NCBI GenBank assembly: GCA_050257855.1
Contig: JBLMXQ010000148.1
Coordinates: forward strand, 22,879-86,878
Direction: 5' to 3'
From: JBLMXQ01 sp050257855
GTDB taxonomy: Bacteria; Acidobacteriota; Vicinamibacteria; Vicinamibacterales; CAVVIG01
Length of the DNA stretch: 64,000 bases
Below, piece after piece: positions 18,836 to 27,970 of the stretch. The notes below the pieces were generated by a model. The model made no database searches. It had not been told where the DNA came from and saw only the letters and a program-made list of their open reading frames with translations. A program made the translations under genes and the position numbers. How positions within the stretch are numbered: the first letter of the stretch is position 1; each line of letters opens with the position of its first letter.

Positions 18836-20929
18836 ATGTCTTGCAGACGTCGTCGATTTCTTCGAGGGCTGCTCGCGGCGGCGGTGCTCGGCGCGGCGCT
18901 GGCTGCCCAGTCGTCCCTGCGCGCGCAGGAGACCGCCTCTCCGAACCGGCTGACGACCGATCACTACTTCGACCTGGAACGCGTCAGCGATGCGCAGATC
19001 GCCCCCGACGGCAGGCGGATCGTCTATACGCGCCAGCACGTCAACGTGCTCGCGGACAAGTGGGAATCCGAGCTGTGGATCCTCGACGCGGACGGCACCG
19101 GGCACCGCTTCTTCGCGAAGGGCTCCGGCGCGCAGTGGTCGCCCGACGGCAAACGGATCATGTACCTCGCGGAAGGCGAGCCGGAGGGGACGCAGATCTT
19201 CGTCAAGTGGGTCGACGTCGACGGGCCGGCCACGCAGGTGACGCACGTCACCGAGGCGCCGCGCGGTCCGCGCTGGTCGCCTGACGGGAAATCGATCGCG
19301 TTCTCGATGTTCGTTCCGGAGCGGACGTCGATGCCGATCAGCATGCCGCACGAGCCGAAGGGCGCGAAGTGGACGCCGGCGCCCCGCATGATCGACACGC
19401 TGCATTACCGGCAGGATCGCGTCGGCTTCCTCGAGGACGGCTACACCCACCTGTTCGTCGTGGCGGCCGACGGCGGCACGCCGCGACAGCTGACGCAGGG
19501 CAGGTGGAACGTCGGCGCGGGCGAGCTCCGCGGCGGCGCGTCGATCGCGTGGACGCCCGACAGCAAGACGATCCTCTTCGACGGGCTGAACGCACCCGAC
19601 GCCGATCTGCAGTATCAGAAGTCGCGCCTCTACGCCGTGGACGTCGGGTCGGATGCCGTGCGCGACATCATCGCGAAGCCGGGCGACTGGAGCCGGCCCG
19701 CCGTTTCGCCGGATGGCAGGCTCGTCGCGTTCAGCGGCTTCGAGCCATCCAGCCACACGAACACCGTCAGCGATCTGTGGGTGGCTGCCCTCGACGGCAG
19801 CGGCATGCGGAACATCAGCGGCGGCTTCGATCGCGATCCGGCGAACGCGCACTGGGCCGCCGACGGCAGCGGCCTGTATTTCTCCGCGCAGGACCGCGGA
19901 TCCCAGAACACGTACTTCGCCGCCGTCACCGGCGGCGTCAAGCCGGTCACCAGCGGCACGCACGTGCTCACCTTCGACTCGGTATCGAAGGACCTGGTCG
20001 CGGCCGGCACGATCAGCGACCCCGATCATCCTCAGGACGTCGTCCGCTACAGCCTTCGGCAGCCGCAGCAGATCGCGAAGCTCACGGACGACAACGGCGA
20101 CCTGCTGGCCGGCAAGCAGCTGGCGAAGACCGAGGAGCTCTGGTACACCTCGTCGGGCAACACGAGAGTCCAGGGCTGGGTCGTCACGCCACCGGATTTC
20201 GATGCATCGAAGAAGTACCCGCTCATCCTCGAGATTCACGGCGGCCCGTTCGCGATGTACTCGGTCGCGTTCAACTACATGTTCCAGAACTTCGCGGCCA
20301 ATGACTTCGTCGTGCTCTACGTGAACCCGCGCGGCAGCACCGGCTACGGCGGAGCGTTCTCGAACGGGATCGACCACAACTACCCCGGACCGGACTACGA
20401 CGATCTGATGGCGGGCGTCGATGCCGTGGTCGGCAAGGGCTACATCGATCAGACGCGGCTGTACGTCTCGGGCTGCAGCGGCGGCGGCGTCCTCTCGAGC
20501 TGGGTCATCGGTCACACGGACCGGTTCGCGGCCGCGGCCGTGCGATGTCCCGTCATCGACTGGCTCAGCTTCGCGGGCCACACCGACATTCCGCTGTTCA
20601 CGTACAGCTTCTTCGACAAGCCGTTCTGGGAGGACCCGCAGCCGTGGCTCGCGCACTCCTCGCTGATGTCGGTCGGCAAGGTGACGACGCCGACGCTGCT
20701 GATGACGGGCGTGCTGGATCGGCGGACGCCGATGCCGCAGAGCGAGGAGTTCTACGCGGCGCTGAAGATGCGCGGCGTGCCGACGACGCTGCTGCAGTTC
20801 AACGGCGAATTCCACGGCACCGGCTCGAAGCCGTCGAACTTCGTTCGAACGCAGCTGTACATGATGAGCTGGTTCAACAAGTACACGCGGTCTGCCGGAG
20901 GAAAGGTGACACAGACGGCGTCACGCTAG
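18836..20929 (+). CDS. Secreted S9-family (prolyl oligopeptidase) peptidase
   Basis: A 697-residue exported serine peptidase. Residues 1-31 are a signal peptide (RRRR, then an Ala/Leu-rich core, ending near SLRAQ). Residues 50-400 contain beta-propeller blades with RWSPDGKSIAF-like PD40 strands. The C-terminal alpha/beta-hydrolase domain carries the nucleophile Ser548 in GCSGGG, an Asp in TGVLDRRTP and a His in NGEFHGTG. GCSGGG is unusual; most relatives have GGSYGG. Such enzymes cleave oligopeptides in the periplasm. It is a single gene with its own promoter, followed by a terminator-like structure. Confidence 0.9.
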   Translation: MSCRRRRFLRGLLAAAVLGAALAAQSSLRAQETASPNRLTTDHYFDLERVSDAQIAPDGRRIVYTRQHVNVLADKWESELWILDADGTGHRFFAKGSGAQWSPDGKRIMYLAEGEPEGTQIFVKWVDVDGPATQVTHVTEAPRGPRWSPDGKSIAFSMFVPERTSMPISMPHEPKGAKWTPAPRMIDTLHYRQDRVGFLEDGYTHLFVVAADGGTPRQLTQGRWNVGAGELRGGASIAWTPDSKTILFDGLNAPDADLQYQKSRLYAVDVGSDAVRDIIAKPGDWSRPAVSPDGRLVAFSGFEPSSHTNTVSDLWVAALDGSGMRNISGGFDRDPANAHWAADGSGLYFSAQDRGSQNTYFAAVTGGVKPVTSGTHVLTFDSVSKDLVAAGTISDPDHPQDVVRYSLRQPQQIAKLTDDNGDLLAGKQLAKTEELWYTSSGNTRVQGWVVTPPDFDASKKYPLILEIHGGPFAMYSVAFNYMFQNFAANDFVVLYVNPRGSTGYGGAFSNGIDHNYPGPDYDDLMAGVDAVVGKGYIDQTRLYVSGCSGGGVLSSWVIGHTDRFAAAAVRCPVIDWLSFAGHTDIPLFTYSFFDKPFWEDPQPWLAHSSLMSVGKVTTPTLLMTGVLDRRTPMPQSEEFYAALKMRGVPTTLLQFNGEFHGTGSKPSNFVRTQLYMMSWFNKYTRSAGGKVTQTASR

Positions 20930-20936
20930 GGGCTGG

Positions 20937-20994
20937 GGGCTCGGGGCTGGGACGTGACTCCTCGGCCCCGAGCCCTTTCTTTCCTCACGTCCCA
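20937..20994. terminator. Strong hairpin with a second, interleaved inverted repeat
   Basis: Arms GGGCTCGGGGC (20937-20947) and GCCCCGAGCCC (20965-20975) pair perfectly over 11 bp and are followed by TTTCTTT, as in an intrinsic terminator for the peptidase gene. A second pair, TGGGACGTGA (20948-20957) with TCACGTCCCA (20985-20994), is interleaved with the first, in the order A-B-A'-B'. The two stems cannot nest, so either alternative folds or a pseudoknot is possible just before the AddB-like gene. Confidence 0.65.
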
Positions 20995-21003
20995 CCTTCC
21001 AGC

Positions 21004-21009
21004 TATACT
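21004..21009 (+). promoter_or_regulatory. -10 box TATACT upstream of the AddB-like gene
   Basis: TATACT lies 62 bases before the ATG at 21072 and directly after the terminator-like structure. A -35 is not clear. It would give a leader of about 55 bases for the addB-addA pair. Confidence 0.35.
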
Positions 21010-21071
21010 TCCCGCGCGGCAGTGGGGCGCTGCCGTTCCTCGACTCCCGGCAAGGCGTCCGGAGAATCCTG

Positions 21072-24000
21072 ATGCAGCTCGTGATCTCGGCCTCGGCGCG
21101 CGCGCGTCTCGACGCGGCCCGCGCGTTTCTCGCCGACCAGACCCCTTCCGCTGACATCCTGATCGTCGGTGCGACGCGCGGCGCCGCCGACGATCTCGCG
21201 CGTGAAACGGCGCGCGCGCGGGCGACCTTCGGGATCGAGCGCTTCAGCCTGACCGAGCTGGCCGCGCGTGCGGCGGCCGCGCGGCTCGCCGGCGCACGCC
21301 GCGCGGCAGGGTCGCCGGCCGGCGCGGAAGCCGTGGCGGCGCGCGCCACGTTCGACGCGAGCGCGGCCGGCGAGCTCTCGTATTTCGCGCCGGTCGCGCG
21401 CACGCCCGGCTTTCCGCGGGCGCTCGCGCGCACCGTCCACGAGCTGCGACTGGCGGGCATCGGAGTGAGCGCGCTCGCCCGCGACGGAGCCGCCGGAGAT
21501 CTCGCCCGGCTGCTCGCGCGCATCGATGCCGCGCTCGCCGCGGCCTCGGTCGAGGATCGCGCGGCGCTCTTCGCGGCGGCGGCCGCGGCGTGGGACGAGG
21601 GGCGCGTACGCTGGCGGGGCGCACCGGTCGTCCTCCTCGACGTGCCGCTCGACTCGGACGCCGAGCGGCGCTTTGCGACGGTCGTCTGCCGTCATGCCTC
21701 GCGGGCGCTCGCGACGGCTCCGGAAGGCGACGAGGGCGCCTCCGCCGCGCTTCGGGCGCTCGGCGCATCCCCTGTCGTCGCACCCGATGTGGCGCCGCCC
21801 GGCTCGGATCTCGCGCACCTCCGGCGCTTCGTCTTCGCGTCGGCGCCGCCGCCGGTTCGCGAGCGCGCCGGAGACGTCCGTCTGTTCTCGGCGCCTGGCG
21901 AGGGGCGCGAGACCATCGAAATCGCGCGGCGCGCGCTCGACGAAGCCGCGCGCGGCGTGCCGTTCGACGAGATGGCGGTCGTGCTGCGCGCGCCGCAGCA
22001 GTATCTCGGTCTGCTCGAGCACGCGTTCGGGCGCGCCGGCGTCCCCGTGTATTTCGATCGCGGCACGCGGCGGCCGGATCCGGCCGGGCGCGCGTTCATC
22101 GCCCTGCTCTCGTGCGCGTGCGAAGGGCTGTCCGCCAAGCGGTTCGACGAGTACCTGTCGCTCGGCCAGGTGCCGCAGCTCGCCCGGAGCCGCACTGCGG
22201 ATCATGTCGACGATCACGACACGGAGCCGCCCGACGACGAGCGGCAGGTCGCCGTGGAGCCGCCCGATTCCGACGACGACGCGATCGTCGCCGGAACGCT
22301 GCGCGCCCCGTGGAAATGGGAGGAGCTGATCGTCGAGTCGTCGGTCGTGGCCGGCACCGACCGCGAGGATGGCAAGCGCCGCTGGCGTCGGCGGCTCGAC
22401 GGTCTTGCGGCCGAGTTCCGGCTGCGTCTGGACGAACTGCGGAGCGAAGAGCCCGAATCGCCCCGGGTCGGCCGTTACGAGCGCGACCTGCGCAATCTCG
22501 ATCATCTTCGCGGCTTCGCGCTGCCGATCGTCGACGCCCTGGCGGAATGGCCGGCGGAGGCCTCGTGGGGGGACTGGCTCGGCCGCTTCGAGGCGCTGGC
22601 GCCCCGCGTGCTGCGCGACCCGGCGCGCGTGCTTGCGACCCTGGCCGAGCTGCAACCGATGGCGGACGTCGGGCCGGTGCCGCTCGAAGAAGCGCGCGAC
22701 GTGCTGCACGAGCGGCTGCTCACGCTCGACTGGGATCCGCCGGCGCGACGTTACGGACGCGTGTTCGTCGGCAGCCCGCACCAGATTCGCGGCCGTGCCT
22801 TCCGCGTCGTGTTCGTGCCGGGTCTGGCCGAGCGCCTCTTCCCGCAGCGGCTGCGCGAGGACCCGCTGCTGCTCGACGGGCTGCGCCGCGAGCTCGACGG
22901 CCGCCAGGGGCCGGCCGGCTCCGGCGCGCCGGCGGCGGGCCCAGGACGACCCGCCGCGCTCGTGACGCGCGACGAGCGCGCCGCCGCCGAGCGCCTGCTG
23001 CTGAAGATTGCGATCGGCGCGGCGGGCGAGCGGCTCCACCTCTCCTATCCGCGGCTCGACGTCTCGGAGAGCCGCCCGCGCGTACCGTCGTTCTACGCGC
23101 TCGACGTGATGCGCGCCATGACCGGACGCATCCCGGACCATCGGACGCTGGCCGCGGACGCCGCCGAAGCGTCGGGCGCGAGCCTCGCGTGGCCCGCGCC
23201 GCGCGAACCGGAGCGGGCGATCGACGATCTCGAGCACGATCTCGCGGTACTCAAGCCGCTCGTGGACTCACGCGATGCCGCCGTCGTCAGAGGGCGCGCT
23301 CACTATCTGCTCGATCTGAATCCGGCGCTGCGGCGCTCCGTCATCAGCCGCTGGGCGCGCGGGCGCGCGCGCTGGTCGACGAGCGACGGCCTGATTCGGG
23401 TCTCGCCCGGGACGAGCGCCGCGCTCGCAGGACAGCGCCTCGGCAGCCGCCCGTATTCGCTGTCCGCGCTCCAGCGATTCGCCGCCTGTCCGTACCAGCT
23501 CCTGCTCGCGACCATCTACCGCCTCGAGCCGTGGGAGGAGCCGGAGCCGCTCGTCCGCCTCGATCCGCTGACCCGCGGCAGCCTCTTCCATCGCGTGCAG
23601 GCGGAGTTCTTCCGCGCGCTGAAGGCCGAGGCGCGCCTGCCGGTCACGCGCGAGGCGCTGGCGGAGGCGGCCCGGACGCTCCACCTCGTCATCGATCGGG
23701 TCGCGGCGGAGTACGCTGACGAGCTCGCGCCGGCGATCGAGCGCGTGTGGCGCGACGAGATCGACGAGATGCGGCGCGATCTCGGCATCTGGGTGCAGCG
23801 GCTCGCCGACGACGCCGAGTGGATCCCCGAGTACTTCGAGTTCGGCTTCGGCCTGCGGGACGAGGGGCGCGACGCGCGCAGCCTCGACGACGCGGTCCGC
23901 CTCGACGGCCGGTTCCTGCTGCGCGGCTCGGTCGATCTCATCGAGCGTCACCGCGAGCTCCCGCTGCTGCGGGTGACGGATCACAAGACCGGCCGGAACC

Positions 24001-24362
24001 GGACGGCGCGCGATCTCGTCATCGGCGGCGGCTCCGTCCTGCAGCCGGTCCTCTACAGCGCCGTCGTCGAGCAGGCGCTCGAGCGGCGGGTCCTGTCGGG
24101 CAGACTGTTCTTCTGTACCACCGTCGGGGGATTCACCGTCCATCCGATCGACATCAACGACTACACGCGCGGCCAGGGGCTCGAGGCGCTGGCGATCATC
24201 GACCGCGCCGTCGAGCACGGCACGCTGCCGGCCGCGCCCGCGAAGGACGCGTGCCGCTGGTGCGACTTCCGGGCGGTCTGCGGTCCGCGCGAGGAGGAGC
24301 GGATTGCGCGCAAGCCGGACGGCCTGCTCCAGGACCTCGAAGCGCTTCGGGGGATGAGATGA
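21072..24362 (+). CDS. AddB-like PD-(D/E)XK nuclease subunit
   Basis: A 1096-residue partner of the helicase-nuclease encoded next. The N-terminal two thirds are a divergent, inactive helicase-like region (VFVPGLAERLFPQR). The C-terminal nuclease has YSLSALQRFAACPYQ, TRGSLFHRV, RGSVDLIE and VTDHKTGR, giving the PD-(D/E)XK acidic residues and Lys. FAACPY plus CRWCDFRAVC provide four cysteines for the iron-sulfur staple of AddB nucleases. The pair resects double-strand DNA ends for recombination. Its TGA overlaps the next ATG. Relation to AddB is clear in layout; the exact subfamily is less certain. Confidence 0.85.
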   Translation: MQLVISASARARLDAARAFLADQTPSADILIVGATRGAADDLARETARARATFGIERFSLTELAARAAAARLAGARRAAGSPAGAEAVAARATFDASAAGELSYFAPVARTPGFPRALARTVHELRLAGIGVSALARDGAAGDLARLLARIDAALAAASVEDRAALFAAAAAAWDEGRVRWRGAPVVLLDVPLDSDAERRFATVVCRHASRALATAPEGDEGASAALRALGASPVVAPDVAPPGSDLAHLRRFVFASAPPPVRERAGDVRLFSAPGEGRETIEIARRALDEAARGVPFDEMAVVLRAPQQYLGLLEHAFGRAGVPVYFDRGTRRPDPAGRAFIALLSCACEGLSAKRFDEYLSLGQVPQLARSRTADHVDDHDTEPPDDERQVAVEPPDSDDDAIVAGTLRAPWKWEELIVESSVVAGTDREDGKRRWRRRLDGLAAEFRLRLDELRSEEPESPRVGRYERDLRNLDHLRGFALPIVDALAEWPAEASWGDWLGRFEALAPRVLRDPARVLATLAELQPMADVGPVPLEEARDVLHERLLTLDWDPPARRYGRVFVGSPHQIRGRAFRVVFVPGLAERLFPQRLREDPLLLDGLRRELDGRQGPAGSGAPAAGPGRPAALVTRDERAAAERLLLKIAIGAAGERLHLSYPRLDVSESRPRVPSFYALDVMRAMTGRIPDHRTLAADAAEASGASLAWPAPREPERAIDDLEHDLAVLKPLVDSRDAAVVRGRAHYLLDLNPALRRSVISRWARGRARWSTSDGLIRVSPGTSAALAGQRLGSRPYSLSALQRFAACPYQLLLATIYRLEPWEEPEPLVRLDPLTRGSLFHRVQAEFFRALKAEARLPVTREALAEAARTLHLVIDRVAAEYADELAPAIERVWRDEIDEMRRDLGIWVQRLADDAEWIPEYFEFGFGLRDEGRDARSLDDAVRLDGRFLLRGSVDLIERHRELPLLRVTDHKTGRNRTARDLVIGGGSVLQPVLYSAVVEQALERRVLSGRLFFCTTVGGFTVHPIDINDYTRGQGLEALAIIDRAVEHGTLPAAPAKDACRWCDFRAVCGPREEERIARKPDGLLQDLEALRGMR

Positions 24363-27300
24363 GCCGGGTCCTCAGCTTCCCGGGCGATGCCGACGCGCGG
24401 CACGCAATCGCCACCGATCTCGACGACACGCTCGTCGTCGAGGCGGCGGCCGGCACCGGCAAGACGACCGAGCTGGTGGGACGCATTCTCCACGCGCTCG
24501 CCGGCGGCCGCGCGAGAATCGACGAGATCGCCGCAGTGACCTTCACCGAGAAATCCGCCGGCGAGCTGAAGCTCCGGCTGCGCGAGGCGCTCGAGCAGGA
24601 GCGCGCCAAGGCCGGCGACGAGGCGACGTGCGAGCGGCTGGACCGCGCGCTCGAGAGGCTCGAAGAGGCGCACGTCAACACCATCCACGGCTTCTGCGCG
24701 GAGCTGCTCCGCGAGCGGCCGGTCGAAGCCGCGATCGACCCGCTGTTCGTCGTCCTGACCGAGGCGGAGGCCGACCGGATGTACACGCGCGCGTTTCGCG
24801 CGTGGCTGCAGGAGGTGCTCCAGGATCCGCCGGAGGGCGTGCGGCGCGCCCTGCGCCGCTCGAGCGCGCCGAGCTTCGGAGGCGGTGATTCCGACGGCCC
24901 GATCGACCGTCTTCGCGGGGCCGGGCGCCTGCTCGCGGAGTGGCGGAGCTATCCCCACGCCTGGACACGCGCGCCGTTCGACCGCGACGCCGAGATCCGG
25001 CGGCTGGCAGCGGCGCTCCACCATCTCGCCGACCTCAGCGCGGGAGGCGCCGAGCGCGACAGCCTGTACATCGATCTGGACGCCGTCCGGCGCCTGAGCC
25101 GCCAGATTCGGCTGGAGGAATCCTTCGGTCAGCGCAATCTCGACGCGTGGGAGTCGCGGCTGATCGACCTCACGCGCGATCGGGGTTTCTCGCGGACGCG
25201 CAAGGGCAGCGGCTACAGGTTCGGCGGTCACACGCGCAGCGAGGTCCTCGCCGCCCGCGACGCGCTGTTCGCGGATCTGCAGCAGTTCCGAAAGAACGCC
25301 GACGCCGACCTCGCGGCACTGCTGCAGCAGGAGCTGGCCGGCGCGACCGCAGCATACCAGGCGCTCAAGGACCGGGCCGGCGCGCTCGACTTCGCCGACC
25401 TGCTGGTCCGTGCGCGCGATCTGCTGCGGGAGAACACCGCCGTCCGCCGCCACCTGCAGCGCCGGTTCCGACGGATCTTCGTCGACGAATTCCAGGACAC
25501 CGATCCCGTGCAGGCCGAGATCCTGCTGCTGCTCGCGGGCGACGAGACCGAGGGGGATCACGGCGCCGACACGGGAAGTCGGGATGCGACACCTTCCAGT
25601 CTCCTGACCTCCTGTGGCCCGCCGACACCGGGGAAGCTGTTCATCGTCGGCGATCCCAAGCAGGCAATCTACCGGTTTCGCGGGACCGACGTCGGCACCT
25701 ACTGGATGGTGTCCGATCTGCTGACGTCGGTCGGAGGACGCGTGCTGCAGCTGACGAAGAGCTATCGCAGCGTCCCGGAGATCCAGCGCTTCGTGAACGC
25801 GGCGTTCGAGGAGGAGATGGTCGCCGACTCGCATGCGCTCCAGGCCGGCTACGTGCCGCTGGCGCCGGACCGGCCGTCCCACCTGTCACAGCCGGCCGTC
25901 GTGGCGCTGCCGGTCCCGGCGCCGTACTCGAAGCGCTCCTATGGCGCACCGAAGATCTCGGCACGGGCCATCGAGGAATCGCTGCCCGACGCGGTCGGGG
26001 CGTTCATCGCGTGGCTCGTGGACGAGAGCGGATGGCAGGTGACAGAGCGGCCAAACGAGGGCGGCGAGGTGCGCGTGCCAGTCGCGCCGCGCCACGTTGC
26101 CGTCCTGTTCCGGCGATTCGTGAGCTTCGGCGAAGACGTGACGAGCCGTTACGTGGATGCGATCGAGGCGCGCGGGCTGCCGCACCTGCTCGTCGGCGGC
26201 CGGGCGTTCCACGACCGCGAGGAAGTCGAGACCATTCGCGCGGCGCTCGCGGCCATCGAATGGCCCGACGACGAGCTGTCGGTGTTCGCCACGCTCAAAG
26301 GGTCGCTCTTCGCGATCGACGACGAGCAGCTGCTCGAGTTCCACCACCGCTTCGGGCCGTTCCATCCGTTTCGTGTTCCCCGCGAGCTCGGCGGCAACTC
26401 GGGCGCCGAGCTCGCGCTCAGCGCGGATCCGACGAGCCACCTGATGCCGATTGCCGACGCCCTGCGCACGCTGCAGCGGCTGCACCGGGACCGCAACTAC
26501 CGTCCCGTGGCCGACACAATCGGCCGGCTGCTCGTCGAGACGCGCGCGCACGTCGGGTTCATGCTGCGGCCGGCCGGCGAGCAGGCGCTGGCCAACGTGC
26601 TGCACATCGCCGAGCTGGCGCGCCAGTACGAGACGTCCGGCGGCATCTCGTTCCGTGGCTTCATCGACGAGCTGCGTCGCGCCGCCGAATCGGCCGGCGC
26701 GGCCGAGGCGCCGATCGTCGAAGAGGGGAGCGACGGCGTGCGGCTGATGACCGTCCACAAGGCGAAGGGCCTCGAGTTCCCCGTCGTGATCCTCGCCGAC
26801 CTCACATGCCGCATCAGCCGCGACGACGCGAGCCGCTACGTGGATGCGGCTCGCGGGCTCTGCGCGATGAAGATCGGCGGCTGGGCGCCGCGCGAGCTGT
26901 ACGATCACGAAGCGGAAGAGGTCGCACGCGATCGGGCGGAAGGCGTGCGGCTGGCGTACGTCGCGGCGACGCGTGCGCGCGATCTGCTGGTCGTGCCCGC
27001 TGTCGGCGACGAACCGTGGGAGGGGGGCTGGCTCGCGCCGCTCAACCGGGCTCTCTATCCGCCGCTCGACGCGCGCCGCGACGCGGCGCGGGGGCCGGGC
27101 TGCCCCGCATTCAAGTCGAAGGACAGCGTGTGCGACCGCCCCGATGGCGAGGCCGCGAGCCCGCGGACGGTCGCGCCGGGACTGCACCGGCTCGACGGCT
27201 GCGACGTCGTGTGGTGGGACCCGCACGTGCTGTCGCTCGGGCTGCGGCCGCCGTTCGGCGTACGCCGCGAGGAGCTCATCGTCAAGGACGTGCCCCGCGA

Positions 27301-27928
27301 TGTCGTCTCGGACGGCCGCGAGCGCTACGAGGCCTGGCGCTCGGCGCGCGACCGTGCCCGGCTGGACGGACGCGTGCCGTCGCTCGTCGTCGAGACCGCC
27401 CGTGCGCGCGCCGCCAGCGACGCGCCCGTGTCCGGTGCCGCGCGCGTCGAGCTGGTGGACGTCCGCGCGCCGGCCGGCCGCCGTCGGGCCGGCGGCGCGG
27501 CGTTCGGGGCGCTGGTCCACGCCGTGCTCGCGCAGGTGCCGCTCGAAGGCGCTCGAGCGGCGTTGAACGAGCTCGCTTCGATCGCAGGCCGTCAGCTCGG
27601 TGCCGGGGACGAGGACGTCGCGGAGGCAGTCGATGCGGTCGCGCAGTTCCTCGACTCGCCACTGATGGGACGGGCGCGCGCAGCCGACGCGGCCGGACGG
27701 TGCCGCCGCGAAGCGCCCGTCACGCTCGCGCTCGACGGCGTCGTCGTCGAAGGCGTGGTCGACCTCGCGTTCGAGGAAGCCGGCGGGTGGGTGGTCGTCG
27801 ACTACAAGACCGATCGCGAGCTGATGGCCGGGGGAGAGGAGCGGTACCGGCGGCAGATCGCCCTCTACGCCGAGGCTGTCGCGCAGGCGACCGGCCGCCC
27901 GGCTGCCGGAATGCTCGTCCGCATGTGA
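24359..27928 (+). CDS. addA: AddA-like UvrD/Rep helicase-exonuclease
   Basis: A 1189-residue superfamily 1A helicase with a fused nuclease. Lys35 in AAAGTGKTTE is the Walker A residue; VDEFQDTDPVQ is Walker B; GDPKQAIYRFRGTD, VHKAKGLEFPVV and YVAATRARDLL are later helicase motifs. VVVDYKTDRE near residue 1145 is the PD-(D/E)XK centre. It works with the AddB-like protein in end resection. ATGA overlap couples the two. Between Walker B and GDPKQ there is an extra stretch of about 25 residues (TEGDHGADTG to CGPPTPG) that looks like repeat DNA read in frame. Confidence 0.9.
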   Translation: MSRVLSFPGDADARHAIATDLDDTLVVEAAAGTGKTTELVGRILHALAGGRARIDEIAAVTFTEKSAGELKLRLREALEQERAKAGDEATCERLDRALERLEEAHVNTIHGFCAELLRERPVEAAIDPLFVVLTEAEADRMYTRAFRAWLQEVLQDPPEGVRRALRRSSAPSFGGGDSDGPIDRLRGAGRLLAEWRSYPHAWTRAPFDRDAEIRRLAAALHHLADLSAGGAERDSLYIDLDAVRRLSRQIRLEESFGQRNLDAWESRLIDLTRDRGFSRTRKGSGYRFGGHTRSEVLAARDALFADLQQFRKNADADLAALLQQELAGATAAYQALKDRAGALDFADLLVRARDLLRENTAVRRHLQRRFRRIFVDEFQDTDPVQAEILLLLAGDETEGDHGADTGSRDATPSSLLTSCGPPTPGKLFIVGDPKQAIYRFRGTDVGTYWMVSDLLTSVGGRVLQLTKSYRSVPEIQRFVNAAFEEEMVADSHALQAGYVPLAPDRPSHLSQPAVVALPVPAPYSKRSYGAPKISARAIEESLPDAVGAFIAWLVDESGWQVTERPNEGGEVRVPVAPRHVAVLFRRFVSFGEDVTSRYVDAIEARGLPHLLVGGRAFHDREEVETIRAALAAIEWPDDELSVFATLKGSLFAIDDEQLLEFHHRFGPFHPFRVPRELGGNSGAELALSADPTSHLMPIADALRTLQRLHRDRNYRPVADTIGRLLVETRAHVGFMLRPAGEQALANVLHIAELARQYETSGGISFRGFIDELRRAAESAGAAEAPIVEEGSDGVRLMTVHKAKGLEFPVVILADLTCRISRDDASRYVDAARGLCAMKIGGWAPRELYDHEAEEVARDRAEGVRLAYVAATRARDLLVVPAVGDEPWEGGWLAPLNRALYPPLDARRDAARGPGCPAFKSKDSVCDRPDGEAASPRTVAPGLHRLDGCDVVWWDPHVLSLGLRPPFGVRREELIVKDVPRDVVSDGRERYEAWRSARDRARLDGRVPSLVVETARARAASDAPVSGAARVELVDVRAPAGRRRAGGAAFGALVHAVLAQVPLEGARAALNELASIAGRQLGAGDEDVAEAVDAVAQFLDSPLMGRARAADAAGRCRREAPVTLALDGVVVEGVVDLAFEEAGGWVVVDYKTDRELMAGGEERYRRQIALYAEAVAQATGRPAAGMLVRM
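25575..25614. repeat. Probable repeat-derived insert within addA
   Basis: The stretch contains GAAGTCGGGATGCGAC, ACCTTCCAGT and CTCCTGACCTCCTG, unlike the codon pattern on either side, and it encodes a Ser/Thr-rich linker (SRDATPSSLLTSC) in a place where relatives are short. It has the appearance of an intergenic repeat captured in frame. No second full copy occurs in this window, so this is only a suggestion. Confidence 0.35.
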
Positions 27929-27956
27929 GGGCGGCATTCCTGGCTTCCCCCGGCGT

Positions 27957-27962
27957 TACACT
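27957..27962 (+). promoter_or_regulatory. -10 box TACACT before a TTG start
   Basis: TACACT ends 8 bases before TTG 27971, the only start codon near the beginning of the kinase frame. The ATG at 27963 is out of frame. The spacing agrees with leaderless transcription starting at or beside the TTG. Confidence 0.4.
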
Positions 27963-27970
27963 ATGGGCCC

